Shown here one piece after another: positions 6,239 through 7,136 of a stretch of DNA of 7,136 nt. Under the pieces are notes generated by a model. That model saw only the letters and a program-made list of their open reading frames with translations, was not told where the DNA came from and searched no databases. A program made the translations under genes and the position numbers. Location: positions 1 to 7,136 of the forward strand of contig CAMLNJ010000154.1 of NCBI GenBank assembly GCA_946481225.1, in the 5' to 3' direction. This DNA comes from an uncultured Verrucomicrobiota bacterium (GTDB lineage Bacteria > Verrucomicrobiota > Verrucomicrobiae > Opitutales > Opitutaceae). Position 1 is the first letter of the stretch, and each line of letters begins with the position of its first letter.

Positions 6239-7136
6239 TTACTCGGGCGCGGCATCGGAGAAGAGGTCGGGCTCGGAGGGGGCGAATGTGTTGGCGGCGG
6301 CGAGGCGGCGGCAGGTTTCGAGGGTGTCGATGTCGTCGGGTGTCTTGTCGGTGCGGATACGGGCGATGCGGGGAAAGCGGAGGGCGAAGCCGCTGTCGTG
6401 GCGTGCGCTGGGCTGGATGCGGTCGAAGGCGATTTCGAGGACGGTGTCGGGCACGACGCGGCGGACGCGGCCGAGGTCTTCGATGGTGTTGGCGATGAAG
6501 TGTTCCGTGAGCGCGGCGATCTCGGCGTCGGTGAGGCCGGAGTAGGCCTTGCCGACGGTCCGGAGGGCGCCGGTGGATTCGTCGCGCACGGCGAAGGTGT
6601 AGTCGCTGAGGACGCCGCGGCGTTTGCCGTGGCCGAGCTCGACGGCGACCACGACGACGTCGAGGGTGGCGTAGGCTTTCTTGAGTTTGAGCCAGGCGAG
6701 GCCGCGGCGGCCGGGCGTGTAGGGCGAGGCGGGGTCCTTGGCCATGAGGCCCTCGTTGCCGCGCCGGCGGGCGGCGAGGAAGGCGGCGTCCACCTCGACG
6801 GCGGTGGTCGCGGCGACCACTGGAGCCAGGTGGAGCGATTTATGATTTATGATGGATGATTGATGATTGGAGGCGGCGGCAAGGAGGGATTCGAGGTGTT
6901 GGCGGCGGACGCGGAGCGGGGATTTGAGGTGGGACTCGTTGTTGAGCCAAAGGAGGTCGTAGGCGGAGTAGGCGAGGGGGATCTCCTGACCGAGGAAGAG
7001 ATCGTCGCCGTCGAGGCGGCGGTTGAGGCGTTTTTGGAGATCGGCGAAAGGAAGGGCGCGGCCTTCGCGCCAGGCGAGGAGTTCGCCGTCGAGGATGCAG
7101 TCGGCGGGGAGCTCGCGACGGGCGGCGCGGACGAGT
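6239..7136 (-). CDS. ATP-dependent DNA ligase (partial, N-terminal part off the right edge)
   Basis: The last 298 residues are visible and the frame is open to the window's edge; residue numbers here count from the first complete codon at 7135. The adenylation domain shows CILDGELLAW (13-22), AYSAYDLLW (55-63, motif IIIa), NEGLMAKDP (127-135, motif IV) and LAWLKLKK (146-153, motif V). The C-terminal OB fold ends with FDRIQPSARHDSGFALRFPR (237-256) and the DKTPDDIDTLE stretch, where motif VI residues are expected. The nucleotidyl-accepting lysine (motif I) lies outside the window. These motifs mark an ATP-dependent ligase that seals DNA nicks. The C-terminus resembles the bacterial group often found with a helicase and nucleases in repair clusters, but no such partner is visible here. 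An Asn/Ser/His-rich insertion (about 89-100) is encoded by an AT-rich repeat listed separately. Confidence 0.93.
   Translation of the reverse strand, partial: LVRAARRELPADCILDGELLAWREGRALPFADLQKRLNRRLDGDDLFLGQEIPLAYSAYDLLWLNNESHLKSPLRVRRQHLESLLAAASNHQSSIINHKSLHLAPVVAATTAVEVDAAFLAARRRGNEGLMAKDPASPYTPGRRGLAWLKLKKAYATLDVVVVAVELGHGKRRGVLSDYTFAVRDESTGALRTVGKAYSGLTDAEIAALTEHFIANTIEDLGRVRRVVPDTVLEIAFDRIQPSARHDSGFALRFPRIARIRTDKTPDDIDTLETCRRLAAANTFAPSEPDLFSDAAPE
6836..6868. repeat. AT-rich period-7 tandem repeat inside the ligase gene
   Basis: Plus-strand units of seven bases, TATGATT, TATGATG, GATGATT and GATGATT (6841-6868), are preceded by a degenerate unit ending GCGATT. The tract is about 25-30% GC inside a gene that is otherwise strongly GC-rich. 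On the coding strand it gives NHQSSIINHKS (residues 90-100 of the visible ligase), with no stop codon and the frame preserved. It lies between ligase motifs IIIa and IV, where a surface loop could tolerate it. It looks like a repeat that expanded or was inserted, rather than ordinary ligase sequence. Confidence 0.8.

Noticed and set aside
5550..6859. Plus-strand frames of 198 and 222 codons over the NYN and ligase genes
   Set aside because: Same antisense composition, no domain, and they oppose genes with clear active-site motifs.

Overview
This is a GC-rich, densely coding bacterial chromosome segment with seven protein genes, the outer two cut by the window edges. The strong preference for G or C in third codon positions opens long spurious antisense frames over nearly every gene. 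Start codons are mostly not preceded by a clear Shine-Dalgarno sequence. Together with the form of the signal peptidase (long N-terminal cytoplasmic part, large insertion) and the histidine kinase subfamily, this suggests a Verrucomicrobiota genome, perhaps Opitutales. That placement is inferred from recall of similar proteins, not shown by a marker gene. No RNA gene, insertion sequence, CRISPR array or attachment site was seen.

Left part (1-2647, minus strand): a tightly coupled three-gene signalling operon, read right to left. It encodes a secreted YfiR-like (DUF4154) protein, a membrane histidine kinase with a CHASE8-type periplasmic domain and HAMP, and a response regulator that runs off the left edge. 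The YfiR-like gene and the kinase overlap by 4 bases (ATGA), and the kinase and regulator overlap by 11 bases. The set looks like a two-component version of the YfiR/YfiN envelope-sensing pair: the periplasmic regulator would act on the sensor domain of a kinase rather than of a diguanylate cyclase.

Middle (2648-3058): a divergent intergenic region of about 410 bases with three short inverted repeats and no convincing gene. It should hold the promoters of the signalling operon (leftward) and of the signal peptidase gene (rightward, 3059-4327). The peptidase has the expected Ser/Lys dyad, but the two residues are separated by about 200 residues, far more than in the classical enzyme.

Right part (4358-7136, minus strand): three genes of nucleic-acid metabolism read leftward. 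They are an ATP-dependent DNA ligase (5' end off the right edge), a NYN-domain putative ribonuclease with a C-terminal LOTUS/OST-HTH-like domain, and an OB-fold plus HD-domain protein of the YhaM 3'-5' exoribonuclease type. The last converges on the signal peptidase gene with only 30 bases between the stops. The ligase gene carries an AT-rich, period-7 repeat tract inside its reading frame, which stands out sharply from the surrounding GC-rich DNA.
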